A program made the translations under genes and the position numbers. The notes under the pieces were generated by a model. It did no database searches and was not told the DNA's origin. It saw nothing but the letters and a program-made list of their open reading frames with translations. This document shows, one piece after another, positions 9,501-17,930 of a DNA stretch of 40,186 bases (its first letter is position 1; the number at the start of each line of letters is the position of its first letter). The DNA comes from an uncultured Oribacterium sp. (lineage in GTDB: Bacteria > Bacillota > Clostridia > Lachnospirales > Lachnospiraceae): NCBI GenBank assembly GCA_900770445.1, contig CAAGKO010000067.1:1-40186 (forward strand). The letters are read 5' to 3'.

Positions 9501-11393
9501 TATAAAGGAAACCAATTACCGGTTGATGATCCGAGAATAAATGAATCCCTTTATGGATTTTATGAGGAAAATAATTTTTATTTCGGTATGTATGGGTATG
9601 CAAATTTCTACCAGCCAGAAGATGGTAAGGTGAATGGCGAGAATATGGTTTACAAATTCACCGGAGATGATGACCTGGTAGTATACGTCGACGATGTTCT
9701 GGTGTTGGATCTTGGCGGTATTCATGAGGCACAGTCTGGTAGCATTGACTTTACAACAGGAAAGATACGATATACCGACTATATGAGGGATAATAATAGA
9801 ATTTATAATACCGATCCAATTGAAACAACGATAAAAGATCAGTTTTTAGCTGCATATAAAAAAGCATATGGAGATATTCTAGGTCAAACAAAATTTAATG
9901 AAAAATTTAATGAGTCAACCTGGCAGTCTGGTACGGATGGTACTTTTAAGTATGGTACGAAACATACGATTAAGTTCTTCTATATGGAGCGAGGCGCAGG
10001 TGCATCGAACCTGAGACTGGAGATGAATATTCAGCCTATTCCGGGCGGAAGTTTAACTGTTCATAAGAAAGTTGACAATTTAAACCCAGAACAGGCAAAG
10101 AATGAAACCTTTAAATTTAAACTTTTAAAGGAAGATGGTACACCGCTCGAAAACGAGCCCTATACGGTAGGCGTGGGCAACGAAGCTGTTACTTACCATA
10201 CAAGTGATGATGGAACGTTCACACTTAAAGGTGATGAGAGCGCAGTCTTCACCCAAATTAAGGAAGATACTAAGGTAAAGGTTGTAGAACAAGGTATTGA
10301 TCTTAATAAGTATGCTGAGCCTTCGTATTCTACGACTGACAAAAACGGTGTGAAAACAGAGAAGTCGAATACTGTCACTATTCCGAATAAGGAAGAAAAT
10401 AAAGACGTTCGAATCGATGTGACGAATACGTTGAAGTCCCCGAAGTCTCTTTCTATTACCAAGAAGTTTTATGTTGATGGAAGCGAAGACAAAGCAACCG
10501 AAAAAATCAACATGTCAGCTTTCAACAATGCCAAGTTTGCTCTTCAGGAAAAGCGTGGTACTACAAGTGGTACTACAACATATGTAGATCTCTATGAAAT
10601 CACATACCAGGATATCGTTAAGAAAAGAGGAACCTATACATTTGAAAAGCTGGATCCGACGAAGACGTATAGGGTGATCGAAAAGATTACGACGTCCAGT
10701 GAGGATAATGGTGGAACTACTGAGATTCCTTATAAGGAAACAGAGTACCGGTTTGGAAATGGAAATTCACAAAATATAGTATGGGAGAATCCTGCAATAA
10801 GAGATGAGAATCCTGCAACAAGAGATTTTTCATTAAAGGATGCTAGCGCTAGCACAACGTTGACATTCATCAATAAATATGAGTCGGCCTCAAAGGATAT
10901 TACATTTACCAAGGTGGATTACGATAACGGTACGAAGCTTTCGGGTGCAAGCTTTGTGATTGCAAAGAAGGGAATAGATGGCTTGTACGCTACGATCACC
11001 GAGAGCATTCAGAACGCAGCGGGAGCAGTTGTTGTAAACAATGGTTCTAAAAAGGATGGAAAGTTTGAAATTACAGATAAGGGAATTACTTTAAAGCTTT
11101 CACCTGGTGAATATCAGCTTACAGAGGTTCAGGCCCCGGATGGATACAACCTTCTTACGAACACGGTGAACTTTACAATTCGTGGCGGTGAACTTAGCGT
11201 GAATACCGATGACATGTATAAGATTAATAATGAAAAGAATGGAGTTGTCATCAAGAACAAGGCTGGTGTAGCACTTCCGGTTACCGGTGGTACTGGTACG
11301 ATCCTGTTTAGTCTCGGCGGTATGGCACTCATGCTGATCGCTTTAGGATATGTTGTTTTGAAACGCAGGGAGGAAGGAGTAGTCATTAAATAA
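6582..11393 (+). CDS. LPVTG-anchored pilus tip adhesin with fibro-slime and Cna-B-like domains
   Basis: A 1603-residue secreted protein, first gene of pilus locus 1 and probably the tip or ancillary adhesin. Order: basic N-terminus and signal peptide (to about 36); an N-terminal module to about 650 shared with the locus 2 adhesin, including an Ala/Thr/Glu-rich stretch; a fibro-slime (PA14-like) domain at about 815-1155 with the GDDDLVVYVDD..VLDLGGIHE block and the FFYMERGAGASNLRLE block; three Cna-B/SpaA-type domains with TEVQAPDGYNLL near the end; LPVTG at 1565-1569, a hydrophobic helix and a basic tail. I start at ATG 6582 because GGAGGAGCAATG is identical in the locus 2 gene; the frame stays open further upstream. 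Base composition shifts from GC-rich to AT-rich at about 8540. Ligand unknown. Confidence 0.88.
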   Translation: MRRKPGRRMKDMAKRGMVGLLTVSMCLSHVQGIAFADNRVEVGEVEVDGQKITLSLRGDSIMDAAKTAFEDAHLYENDYLGVSRDAKTQAAYRALTDGTNPLYEMNLFSEEEMQALEDAGVEVKALIQMDQEQAEAEGNLKPATESNALRATEEENTQLVVFDPKKEGKKDLLLYKQDSLFANFYDQFSNQLMNQTTTEITAADPASYEINGDEKVTFILINHADDSRVLNLKLNDATLEKGIKLPKAETVITGVMHTLDEKGIDDTTEPANPSVVPTQEATTADSTTADANASTEASTEAASTTDAAEANAGTQLPAESETTAAATETLPQEGQIESENIKSEATEAAPEHKTLAETVKEALAQAVETVKETITAVEETFGVIHSEAAENEGFATESELEKETTAAAAEEKKETAKTEMDTALENERKDLLKNTKASELVDSSVASAKVLQYTLDDLSKAYWSAEIEGEYEVNVFAEKTAFDADDHVKLQLKKLDKPEEAEDGTLATTDDTLSKEQVDALKADGSYENSQSIDIRFVDEDGKEVEPKTPVKVKIKVYKDALPEDADISTMTIKHLDESTGSVQAATVASYGDAANGTIKAVDEQGKKVELKSVDADTTEAADEEVEAASVAASTTKEVLPEEAVGVESTFTVKSFSGFTIIFGNNKADVKFVCVHDNGYVENIVPNATLDDVTSSGSDSEITEFDFSKYAAGYRGNRAFTFENVKLVHNKGEYNETGITINNILKKVKDAKDNDAWQYTSKSKDGSENEGLVQDNDIIYVVYTSGAQLTEVNTVSNKDLGLHLYMTDFNSTERDPMCRFQGGEYYERSGGLNQGIYSSIIPEDSEFPKLTEKAHTVDGYNGNGTAKPGGSLEGRSISQWCGKQTDSAGEVTNEVDHLFLKSRYDEDGYFYYNSADNFATLKDQNTGNITDTFKVYNQLGTPDSSNNFFYQRGNFMPYNRLDTGSIRNRNLYDYKGNQLPVDDPRINESLYGFYEENNFYFGMYGYANFYQPEDGKVNGENMVYKFTGDDDLVVYVDDVLVLDLGGIHEAQSGSIDFTTGKIRYTDYMRDNNRIYNTDPIETTIKDQFLAAYKKAYGDILGQTKFNEKFNESTWQSGTDGTFKYGTKHTIKFFYMERGAGASNLRLEMNIQPIPGGSLTVHKKVDNLNPEQAKNETFKFKLLKEDGTPLENEPYTVGVGNEAVTYHTSDDGTFTLKGDESAVFTQIKEDTKVKVVEQGIDLNKYAEPSYSTTDKNGVKTEKSNTVTIPNKEENKDVRIDVTNTLKSPKSLSITKKFYVDGSEDKATEKINMSAFNNAKFALQEKRGTTSGTTTYVDLYEITYQDIVKKRGTYTFEKLDPTKTYRVIEKITTSSEDNGGTTEIPYKETEYRFGNGNSQNIVWENPAIRDENPATRDFSLKDASASTTLTFINKYESASKDITFTKVDYDNGTKLSGASFVIAKKGIDGLYATITESIQNAAGAVVVNNGSKKDGKFEITDKGITLKLSPGEYQLTEVQAPDGYNLLTNTVNFTIRGGELSVNTDDMYKINNEKNGVVIKNKAGVALPVTGGTGTILFSLGGMALMLIALGYVVLKRREEGVVIK

Positions 11394-11394
11394 G

Positions 11395-11415
11395 CCATCT
11401 GTGGCGTAAACAGAA
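11395..11415 (+). promoter_or_regulatory. Conserved small hairpin before backbone pilin 1
   Basis: CCATCTGTGG, two variable bases, then TAAACAGAA occurs here and at 36906-36926, both times between adhesin and backbone pilin genes. TCTGT pairs with ACAGA around a 7-base loop. Role unknown; RNA processing or translation control of the abundant backbone subunit is possible. Confidence 0.4.
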
Positions 11416-11460
11416 AGAGCAATACACTACATGCCAAAACATGGCGAAGAAAGGATTTAG

Positions 11461-12921
11461 ATGATGAAAAAGTTCAAGAAGATTTTTGCAGCATTAGCTG
11501 CAAGTGCACTCGTTGCAGCAATGTCTTTCACCTCGATGGCTGCAAGCATTACTATTTCCAAAGGCGAAAATTTTGAGACCGGCGGAGAGAATTCCAAAGA
11601 AGAAACCCATACCTATTATAAGGTGCTTAGTGCGATCAAGACTTCAGAGCACCTTGGAGATACTACAGATAAAAACGTTGGTGGAGAAACAGAAGAAATC
11701 AAGGGTGTTTCCTATCAGATTGAAAAGGATGATCCATGGTTTAATGTCCTGAATACCGACAGCGAAGTCAAGAAGTATCTTAAACTTACACAGTCAGCGG
11801 ATAAGTCCGTATATGTTGTAGAATGGGCCGCTAAGGAGAATGGTGCAGCAGAAGCAATCAAGCTTGCTAACGTTTTAAAGGGACATCTTAATGATGACAA
11901 TATCAAGAATACGGGTACGACATTTGAAACTGAAGCCACAGGTCTTACTGATGGTTATTACTTGATTACGTCTTCTCTTGGTACAAACCTTATTCTTGCA
12001 ACATCGGATATTACGATTAGAGAAAAGAATGTATATCCAACAATAACTAAGTTTGTTGATGATAATAAGAGCCTGGCTGACCATAACATTGGTGACATGG
12101 TGCCATATACCATCACGGTTACAGTTCCTGAAAACGTAGTTACTGATGATGATCATCAGATTGTTATCAATGATACAATGGCTGCTGGCATCCTCAAATT
12201 CAAGGAAGATGTTAAGGCTGTAGACGGAGAGAATGCTGAATTTACGGCATTTAAAACGGATAAGATTAGTGATAATCAGTTTAAAATCACTTTAAGTAAT
12301 CTTGCAGAAGCAAAGGGCAAGACCATTAAGTTTACGTATACCGCTGAATTATTAGCAGCCGCTGATGCAAATACGCCGTATGCAAATGAGGCGACACTTT
12401 CTTATTCAAAGTATGTAACACCGAAGAAGATTGCGAACGTAAAAACATTTGCATTTAAGCTGAAAAAGGTAAATGAAGATGGTAATGAGCTTGGCGGCGC
12501 TATGTTTGAGCTTAGAACTGATGCAAATGAATCAAGTTCAGCTATTAAGTTTGTCGCAGATGCTGAAAAGAAGAATTACGTAAAGGCGGATTCTACTGCT
12601 ACTGCTACTGGTTCGGCCACTATCGAAGCAGGTACTGTTAATGTTCGTGGTATTAAATCAGGAACGTATTACCTTGTAGAGACAACGGCTCCACAGGGAT
12701 ACAATGTGCTTGATCATGCTGTTGAAGTAAAGATTGATGGCGAAGGAAATATTTTGGATAAAGATGATAAACCTCTCGCTAGTAACATTGTAGTGGTTGA
12801 AAACAAGAAGGGACTTATGCTTCCTTCCACCGGTGGTATGGGTACAACCGTATTTGCGATCGTTGGTCTTCTTGTAATGGCTGGTGCAGCTGTTACGCTG
12901 ATCGTGAAGAAGAGGGCATAA
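11461..12921 (+). CDS. Major (backbone) pilin, LPSTG-anchored, isopeptide-forming type
   Basis: The 486-residue subunit is expected to polymerise covalently into the pilus shaft. A signal peptide ends near Ala28 (FTSMAA). The region around KNVYPTITK is a probable pilin motif; its lysine would be joined to the Thr of the next subunit. Cna-B folds follow, with an E-box-like YYLVETTAPQGYNVL segment. LPSTG is at 454-458, then a hydrophobic helix and KKRA. The signal peptide and the last 40 residues are nearly identical to the locus 2 backbone pilin, while the middle differs and is much richer in A+T than the flanks. ATG 11461 and ATG 11464 are both possible behind GAAAGGA. The sortase follows after the RNA element. 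Confidence 0.9.
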   Translation: MMKKFKKIFAALAASALVAAMSFTSMAASITISKGENFETGGENSKEETHTYYKVLSAIKTSEHLGDTTDKNVGGETEEIKGVSYQIEKDDPWFNVLNTDSEVKKYLKLTQSADKSVYVVEWAAKENGAAEAIKLANVLKGHLNDDNIKNTGTTFETEATGLTDGYYLITSSLGTNLILATSDITIREKNVYPTITKFVDDNKSLADHNIGDMVPYTITVTVPENVVTDDDHQIVINDTMAAGILKFKEDVKAVDGENAEFTAFKTDKISDNQFKITLSNLAEAKGKTIKFTYTAELLAAADANTPYANEATLSYSKYVTPKKIANVKTFAFKLKKVNEDGNELGGAMFELRTDANESSSAIKFVADAEKKNYVKADSTATATGSATIEAGTVNVRGIKSGTYYLVETTAPQGYNVLDHAVEVKIDGEGNILDKDDKPLASNIVVVENKKGLMLPSTGGMGTTVFAIVGLLVMAGAAVTLIVKKRA

Positions 12922-12955
12922 GCATTAAACTATTTCATACATTTCGTGTATGATT

Positions 12956-13026
12956 CTGGATGCTTGACATCCGGGAGTAGCTCAGGAGCCGGTATCCGGC
13001 TCTTGGGACTCTCCGGGACGTGAAAC
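12956..13026 (+). ncRNA. 71-nt structured intergenic RNA element, copy 1
   Basis: It lies between the backbone pilin and sortase genes and is repeated at 38530-38600. Hairpin 1 is CTGGATG (12956-12962), loop CTTGA, CATCCGG (12968-12974). Hairpin 2 is AGGAGCC (12984-12990), loop GGTATCC, GGCTCTT (12998-13004), extended outward by CTC/GGG and GAG/CTC. The element ends GGGACGTGAAAC. The changes in copy 2 keep the stems paired, which points to selected RNA structure. There is no T run, so it is not a plain terminator. A role in lowering or switching sortase expression relative to pilin is inference. Confidence 0.6.
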
Positions 13027-13056
13027 ACCGAAAATTAAACGAATTCGGAGGATTAA

Positions 13057-13941
13057 GTGAAGAAACGAATTATAGCGACCGTATTGATGATCCTGGTATT
13101 TCTAGCAGGATTAGGTATCGTTCTTTATCCGTACATCAGTGATTACGTAAACTCGAAGCATGCATCTCGAGTGATGGTAAGCTACGATGATACGGTGAAA
13201 GATATTGCCCCCGAGGACTTCAGTAAGTATTTCGAAGCTGCGGAGGATTATAATGAAAGACTGAGGCAGAATCCGAATCCGTTTTCAGAAGAGAGCCGGA
13301 CGGAAGGCTATGAAGAAGCATTGAACGTAGATGAATCCGGAATTATGGGATACATCGAGATTCCGAAAATCAGCGTGAAGCTTCCATTTTATCATGGTAC
13401 TTCCGGTGCGGTACTGAACGAGGCGGTCGGACACCTGGAGGGATCTACTCTTCCGATCGGTGGACCGAGCACACATGCGGTGCTGAGTGCACACCGGGGA
13501 CTGCCGAACGCCAAGCTGTTTACGGATATTCCGGAGCTGGGTGAGGGCGATATATTTATCATCACCGTACTCGACCGGAAGATGACGTATCAGGTGGATC
13601 AGATTCTGACGGTACTGCCGACAGAGCTGGATGCACTGAAAATCGAGGATGGACAGGACTATGTCACCCTGATGACGTGCACACCGTATGGCATTAACTC
13701 TCACAGACTTCTGGTCCGTGGCCATCGGATCGAGAACCTGCCGGAAGAGGAGATTAAGAGTATTCCGGTCGTTCAGGTCGAGCGAGAGCTCACAACACAG
13801 GAAAAGATTCAGAAGTATATCCCATTTGCCGTTATGGGTGTCGCGGTGCTGTTCTTGATCGCGCTGCTCATGCCGTCGAAGAAGGATAAGCAAAGTAATA
13901 AGAAATCGGGTGGATCAGATGATGAAAGCAAAACGAATTAA
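13057..13941 (+). CDS. Class C (pilin-polymerising) sortase
   Basis: A membrane transpeptidase that cuts LPxTG pilins between Thr and Gly and joins them to the pilin-motif lysine of the next subunit. In 294 residues it has an N-terminal membrane helix (about 5-28), the sortase fold, and a second helix near the C-terminus (about 255-275) with a charged tail, the usual class C layout. Catalytic residues are His146 (SAHRG), Cys208 (TLMTC) and Arg221 (LLVRG). A lid segment with NPNPF precedes the core, at the place of the class C DPF/DPW lid motif. The start is GTG 13057 behind CGGAGG. It is the only intact sortase in the window, and its 3' end overlaps the next gene. Confidence 0.95.
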   Translation: MKKRIIATVLMILVFLAGLGIVLYPYISDYVNSKHASRVMVSYDDTVKDIAPEDFSKYFEAAEDYNERLRQNPNPFSEESRTEGYEEALNVDESGIMGYIEIPKISVKLPFYHGTSGAVLNEAVGHLEGSTLPIGGPSTHAVLSAHRGLPNAKLFTDIPELGEGDIFIITVLDRKMTYQVDQILTVLPTELDALKIEDGQDYVTLMTCTPYGINSHRLLVRGHRIENLPEEEIKSIPVVQVERELTTQEKIQKYIPFAVMGVAVLFLIALLMPSKKDKQSNKKSGGSDDESKTN

Positions 13942-15190
13942 AACATGGCTGATGGGACTTACCGTTGCGGCGGCGATCGCACTGCAGGGGATGACTGCGC
14001 TGGCAGAGGAATCCGTTCCGGGTAAAACGGGAAGCATCACGATTACACCGTGTTATCTGGAAAGCGAGGACTCGGAAGCGAAAGAGATCCCTAAGAAAGA
14101 GGCCGGGACCTACACGCTGTACCGTGTCGGTGATGTGGTCGGCGGAAGCTCCGTTACGGAGTTCACTCTGGCACCGGAATTCGCGGGCAGTGGTGTGACG
14201 ATCGATCGCGAGAGCCTCAAGTCGGCGGAGCTGCCGAAGAAGCTCGCGAAATATGCGGAGGAGCATAGCAAGGAGCATAGCATCGACGTGGTGGCGGATG
14301 ACATCGCATCGGGGCAGAAGGTCGACATGAACAGGGCCGGTCTCAGTCTTAAGGTCGGACTGTACCTCGTGAAGCAGAAGACCGTGCATGCCACATGGCA
14401 TAGCTTCAATCCGTTCCTGGTGAGTATACCGGAGGGCTCTGAGACAGGTTACGAGTATGATGTGAAGGCGATGCCGAAGACCAGGAAGTTCACGCCGGTG
14501 AAGCTGGATCCACCGGTGCGCAAGCTCATCACGGATCAGCACGGAAACAGCATCACGAGTGACGACAAGTTCGAGTTCGTGATGACACCGAGTGCCGATG
14601 CGCCGATGCCGGAGGGCACTGCAGCAGGCACGCCGAAGACGGCGACGGCAGGCGCAGGTGGTGTCGAGTTCGGCGAGATCAGCTACACGACAGTGGGCGG
14701 TCCGTATGTTTATACCTTTACCGAGAAGGCCGGCAGCAACTCTGGCTGGACCTATGATAACTCCGTCTACACGATGACGGTCAACGTCATCCGTAACGCA
14801 GACGACGAGCTCGAGGCACAGAAGACCATCACGAAGGACGGGGCGGAAGTGAGCACCGTGGAGTTTAAGAACATCTACCGGAAGAGCAGCAGTGGCGGTG
14901 GCGGCGGATCCTCCTCCGGTGGTGGCCCGGGCGGAAACCCGAGCACAGACCCGAACGGCCCGACCGGAAAGCCGACCGTAGAGCCGGAAGGCGAAGTAGG
15001 ACGAGTTCTCGGTGCTGTACGAGATAAGCTCGCAGATACGCCGATCGGCAGAGTCCTCGGTGCATCCCGCAGAGCGAAGACCGGTGACGAGAGCAACATG
15101 CGCACCTATGGCGTGGTATTCTGCGGTGCAGTCGTACTGCTGGGCGCATGGGGCGTCATGAAAAAGAAAAAGAAGGACGCTGACCTTTAA
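13919..15190 (+). CDS. FctA/Spy0128-like pilin with AKTGD sorting signal
   Basis: A 423-residue surface protein overlapping the sortase gene by 23 bases, so probably translationally coupled. After a signal peptide (to about 30) comes a domain of about 150 residues. Next is a Spy0128-type pilin isopeptide domain (from about PPVRKLITD to VEFKNIYRK), with FEFVMTP, GEISYTTVGGPYVYTF and YDNSVYTMTVNV blocks. A Gly/Ser/Pro stalk leads to a non-canonical sorting signal, AKTGDE at 386, followed by a hydrophobic helix and KKKKK. It may be the base or wall-anchor subunit. ATG 13919 or 13922 could be used; an in-frame GTG at 13910 is less likely. The second half is almost identical to the copy at 38732-39985. 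Confidence 0.85.
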   Translation: MMKAKRIKTWLMGLTVAAAIALQGMTALAEESVPGKTGSITITPCYLESEDSEAKEIPKKEAGTYTLYRVGDVVGGSSVTEFTLAPEFAGSGVTIDRESLKSAELPKKLAKYAEEHSKEHSIDVVADDIASGQKVDMNRAGLSLKVGLYLVKQKTVHATWHSFNPFLVSIPEGSETGYEYDVKAMPKTRKFTPVKLDPPVRKLITDQHGNSITSDDKFEFVMTPSADAPMPEGTAAGTPKTATAGAGGVEFGEISYTTVGGPYVYTFTEKAGSNSGWTYDNSVYTMTVNVIRNADDELEAQKTITKDGAEVSTVEFKNIYRKSSSGGGGGSSSGGGPGGNPSTDPNGPTGKPTVEPEGEVGRVLGAVRDKLADTPIGRVLGASRRAKTGDESNMRTYGVVFCGAVVLLGAWGVMKKKKKDADL

Positions 15191-15226
15191 AATGAAACTG
15201 CATCATCATCTGCTATAAGGCGAGTA

Positions 15227-15258
15227 AAAGAGCTTCTACTTCCGTAGAGGCTCTTTTT
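15227..15258 (+). terminator. Terminator of pilus locus 1
   Basis: A 13-bp stem AAAGAGCTTCTAC (15227-15239) / GTAGAGGCTCTTT (15244-15256) with a 4-base loop, followed by T. Confidence 0.92.
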
Positions 15259-15318
15259 ATATCATGCGTCTCACATCCCGCTATCGACCAGAAAATGTAC
15301 GGAGAAGAGGTAAGAGTT

Positions 15319-17826
15319 ATGTCCGGTGAAATCAGACAGAGAAAGATGCTGCCCAGATATATCGAGGTACGCGGTGCCAAGGTTCATAACCTGAAAAATA
15401 TAGATGTAAATATTCCGCTGCATGAAATCGTAGCGATTGCCGGTGTCTCCGGCTCGGGAAAATCCTCGCTTGCACTTGGTGTGCTGCATGCGGAGGGATC
15501 CCGCAGATATCTGGAATCGCTCTCCACTTATACGCGCCGGCGAATGACGCAGGCGGAACGGGCGGATGTGGAGGAGGTTCGGTATGTACCGGCGGCGCTT
15601 GCGCTGCGCCAGCGGCCTGGAGTGCCGGGCATCCGCAGCACGTTCGGGACACTTTCGGAGCTGCTGAACAGCCTGCGGCTGATGTTTTCCCGGATTGCGA
15701 GCCATCGCTGTCCCAACGGACATTACTGCCCGCCGTCTCTTTCGGTTGCGGCCATGCAGGAAATCACCTGCCCTGTCTGCGGTGTGAAATTCTGGGGTCC
15801 CGGAGCCGAGGAGCTGGCCTTTAACAGTACCGGTGCCTGCAAGACCTGCGGTGGAACAGGCGTCGTCCAGACCGTGAACGAGGCTGCACTGGTGCCGGAT
15901 GATTCCAGGACCATTGACGAAGGTGCGGTGGTCGTCTGGGGAACGCTCATGTGGTCGCTGATGAAGGATATCGTGCGGACGATGGGCGTGCGGACCGACG
16001 TGCCGTTCCGCGACCTCACGCCGGAGGAAAAGGAAATTGTTTACCACGGCGAGCTGAAAAAACATCACATCCACTATGTCAATCCGAACACGCTGGAACC
16101 CACGGAGATGGACTTTACTTATTACAGCGCGGTGAATTCCGTGAAGAATTCCCTTGCCAAGGTCAAGGACGAGAAGGGGATGAAGCGTCTCGAAAAATAT
16201 CTGGAAGAAGATGTCTGTCCGGACTGCCATGGAACACGGCTCTCGGATGCGGCCCGCGCGCCGCGGCTTCGGGGCATCGGCCTGGATGAGGCGACAGCCA
16301 TGACGCTTTCGGAACTGATTCCCTGGGTGCAGGGGGTACCGACATCTCTTCCGGAAGAGATGCGTCCCATGGCGGAAAACATCTGCGAATCCTTTATGGA
16401 CGTTTCTAAGCGGCTGATGGATTTGGGACTTGGCTATCTGTCACTTGACCGTGCGGCTGCCACACTTTCTACGGGTGAACGTCAGCGGGTGCAGCTCGCA
16501 AGAGCCGTCCGCAACCGGACGACCGGCGTACTCTATGTTCTCGATGAGCCGTCGATCGGTTTGCACCCTTACAATCTCAAAGGACTGACCGGTGTCATGG
16601 ACGATCTGCGTGCAGATGGAAATTCCGTCATCATCGTCGATCATGACACGCAGGTTTTGAAGCACGCTGACTGGATGATCGAGATGGGAAAAGGAGCCGG
16701 CGCAGACGGCGGGACAGTGATTTCCGAGGGAACCATCGAAGATATTTCTAAGAATCCGCAGTCTGTCATCGGACCCTTCCTTTCCGATCAGTATGAAGCA
16801 AGAATCCGTCCGGTTTTGCAGACGGCTTCCATGTTTGAGAAAGGCAGCATACATCTGGAAACAGGGACGATTCATACGGTGCATCCTCTGGATGTGCGGA
16901 TACCGATGGGGCGGCTTACCGTCGTGACGGGCGTTTCCGGTTCCGGTAAGACGACGATGGTGCTCGAAAGCCTGATTCCGGCGCTGAAGGCAAAGATCAG
17001 CGGACAGAATCTGCCGGGCCATGTGAAAAACATCGAAGCGGAGGGCATCACACAGGTCAAACTGATCGATGCGACGCCGATCGGTATCAATGTACGTTCG
17101 ACGGTTGCGACGTACGCCAATGTTCACGACGAACTCAGAAAGGTGTACGCAAAAACAAAAGACGCAAAGGAACGCGCCTTCAAGGCCGGAGATTTCTCTT
17201 ATAATACGGGAAAACTCCGCTGCTCGACCTGTGATGGTACAGGGGATATCTCGCTGGATGTTCAGTTTCTGCCCGACGTGAAGATTCCCTGCCCGGACTG
17301 CCGGGGCTCCCGGTACAGCAGAGACGCTTTTGATATCCGCAGAAAGGCAAAGGACGGGAATGAATACAGTCTGCCGGAACTCATGAATATGAGCGTGGAT
17401 CAGGTGATGCACGCCCTCGGCGGACTGAAACTCGTGCAGCAGCGGCTGCAGGTGATGCATAACTTAGGGCTCGGCTATCTGACCCTCGGGGAGGAAACAC
17501 CGGGACTTTCCGGTGGTGAAGCGCAGCGCTTAAAGCTTGCCAGCGAGATGGGAAAAGGCCAGAGCGACGCTGTGTTTGTTTTTGATGAACCGACGATCGG
17601 TCTGCATCCGCAGGATGTGAAGACGCTGCTGCTTGTTTTTCAGACCTTGATCGACCATGGGGCGACGGTCGTTGTCATCGAGCATGACCTTGATGTCATT
17701 AAAAATGCTGATTACATCATCGACATGGGCCCGGGTGGCGGCAAGGAAGGCGGCCGGATCGTGGCCTGCGGGACACCGGATGAAATCAAACAGATAGATG
17801 AAAGTATCACCGGGCATTACATATAA
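15319..17826 (+). CDS. UvrA-like ABC ATPase lacking the UvrB-binding domain
   Basis: A soluble tandem ABC ATPase of the UvrA family, 835 residues against about 940 for housekeeping UvrA. Walker A motifs GVSGSGKSS (about 42) and GVSGSGKTT (about 538) pair with signatures LSTGERQR and LSGGEAQR. Zinc-type cysteine pairs are present (CPVCG, CKTCGGTG, CPDCHGT, CSTCDGTG, CPDCRGS). Between RIASHRC and the CKTCGGTG segment there is almost nothing, where UvrA carries its UvrB-binding domain. This is the layout of UvrA2/DrrC-like proteins, linked in other bacteria to tolerance of DNA-binding drugs rather than to UvrABC repair. ATG 15319 has GGAG and GAGG elements at 15301-15310 ahead of it; ATG 15295 is an alternative. 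The sigma operon starts about 100 bases on, with no terminator between. Confidence 0.88.
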   Translation: MSGEIRQRKMLPRYIEVRGAKVHNLKNIDVNIPLHEIVAIAGVSGSGKSSLALGVLHAEGSRRYLESLSTYTRRRMTQAERADVEEVRYVPAALALRQRPGVPGIRSTFGTLSELLNSLRLMFSRIASHRCPNGHYCPPSLSVAAMQEITCPVCGVKFWGPGAEELAFNSTGACKTCGGTGVVQTVNEAALVPDDSRTIDEGAVVVWGTLMWSLMKDIVRTMGVRTDVPFRDLTPEEKEIVYHGELKKHHIHYVNPNTLEPTEMDFTYYSAVNSVKNSLAKVKDEKGMKRLEKYLEEDVCPDCHGTRLSDAARAPRLRGIGLDEATAMTLSELIPWVQGVPTSLPEEMRPMAENICESFMDVSKRLMDLGLGYLSLDRAAATLSTGERQRVQLARAVRNRTTGVLYVLDEPSIGLHPYNLKGLTGVMDDLRADGNSVIIVDHDTQVLKHADWMIEMGKGAGADGGTVISEGTIEDISKNPQSVIGPFLSDQYEARIRPVLQTASMFEKGSIHLETGTIHTVHPLDVRIPMGRLTVVTGVSGSGKTTMVLESLIPALKAKISGQNLPGHVKNIEAEGITQVKLIDATPIGINVRSTVATYANVHDELRKVYAKTKDAKERAFKAGDFSYNTGKLRCSTCDGTGDISLDVQFLPDVKIPCPDCRGSRYSRDAFDIRRKAKDGNEYSLPELMNMSVDQVMHALGGLKLVQQRLQVMHNLGLGYLTLGEETPGLSGGEAQRLKLASEMGKGQSDAVFVFDEPTIGLHPQDVKTLLLVFQTLIDHGATVVVIEHDLDVIKNADYIIDMGPGGGKEGGRIVACGTPDEIKQIDESITGHYI

Positions 17827-17930
17827 AAGATAAATAAATCTTGCGTAATATATGCTATGATACCAGAAAAATGTGTTCCGGATTTCAGATCCACCGGTAT
17901 CAAGTACAGGCAGTATGGGAGGTGGCATAC

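Noticed and set aside
12964..12969. TTGACA as a -35 box for a sortase promoter
   Set aside because: It falls inside hairpin 1 of the RNA element and has no -10 hexamer at 16-18 bases.
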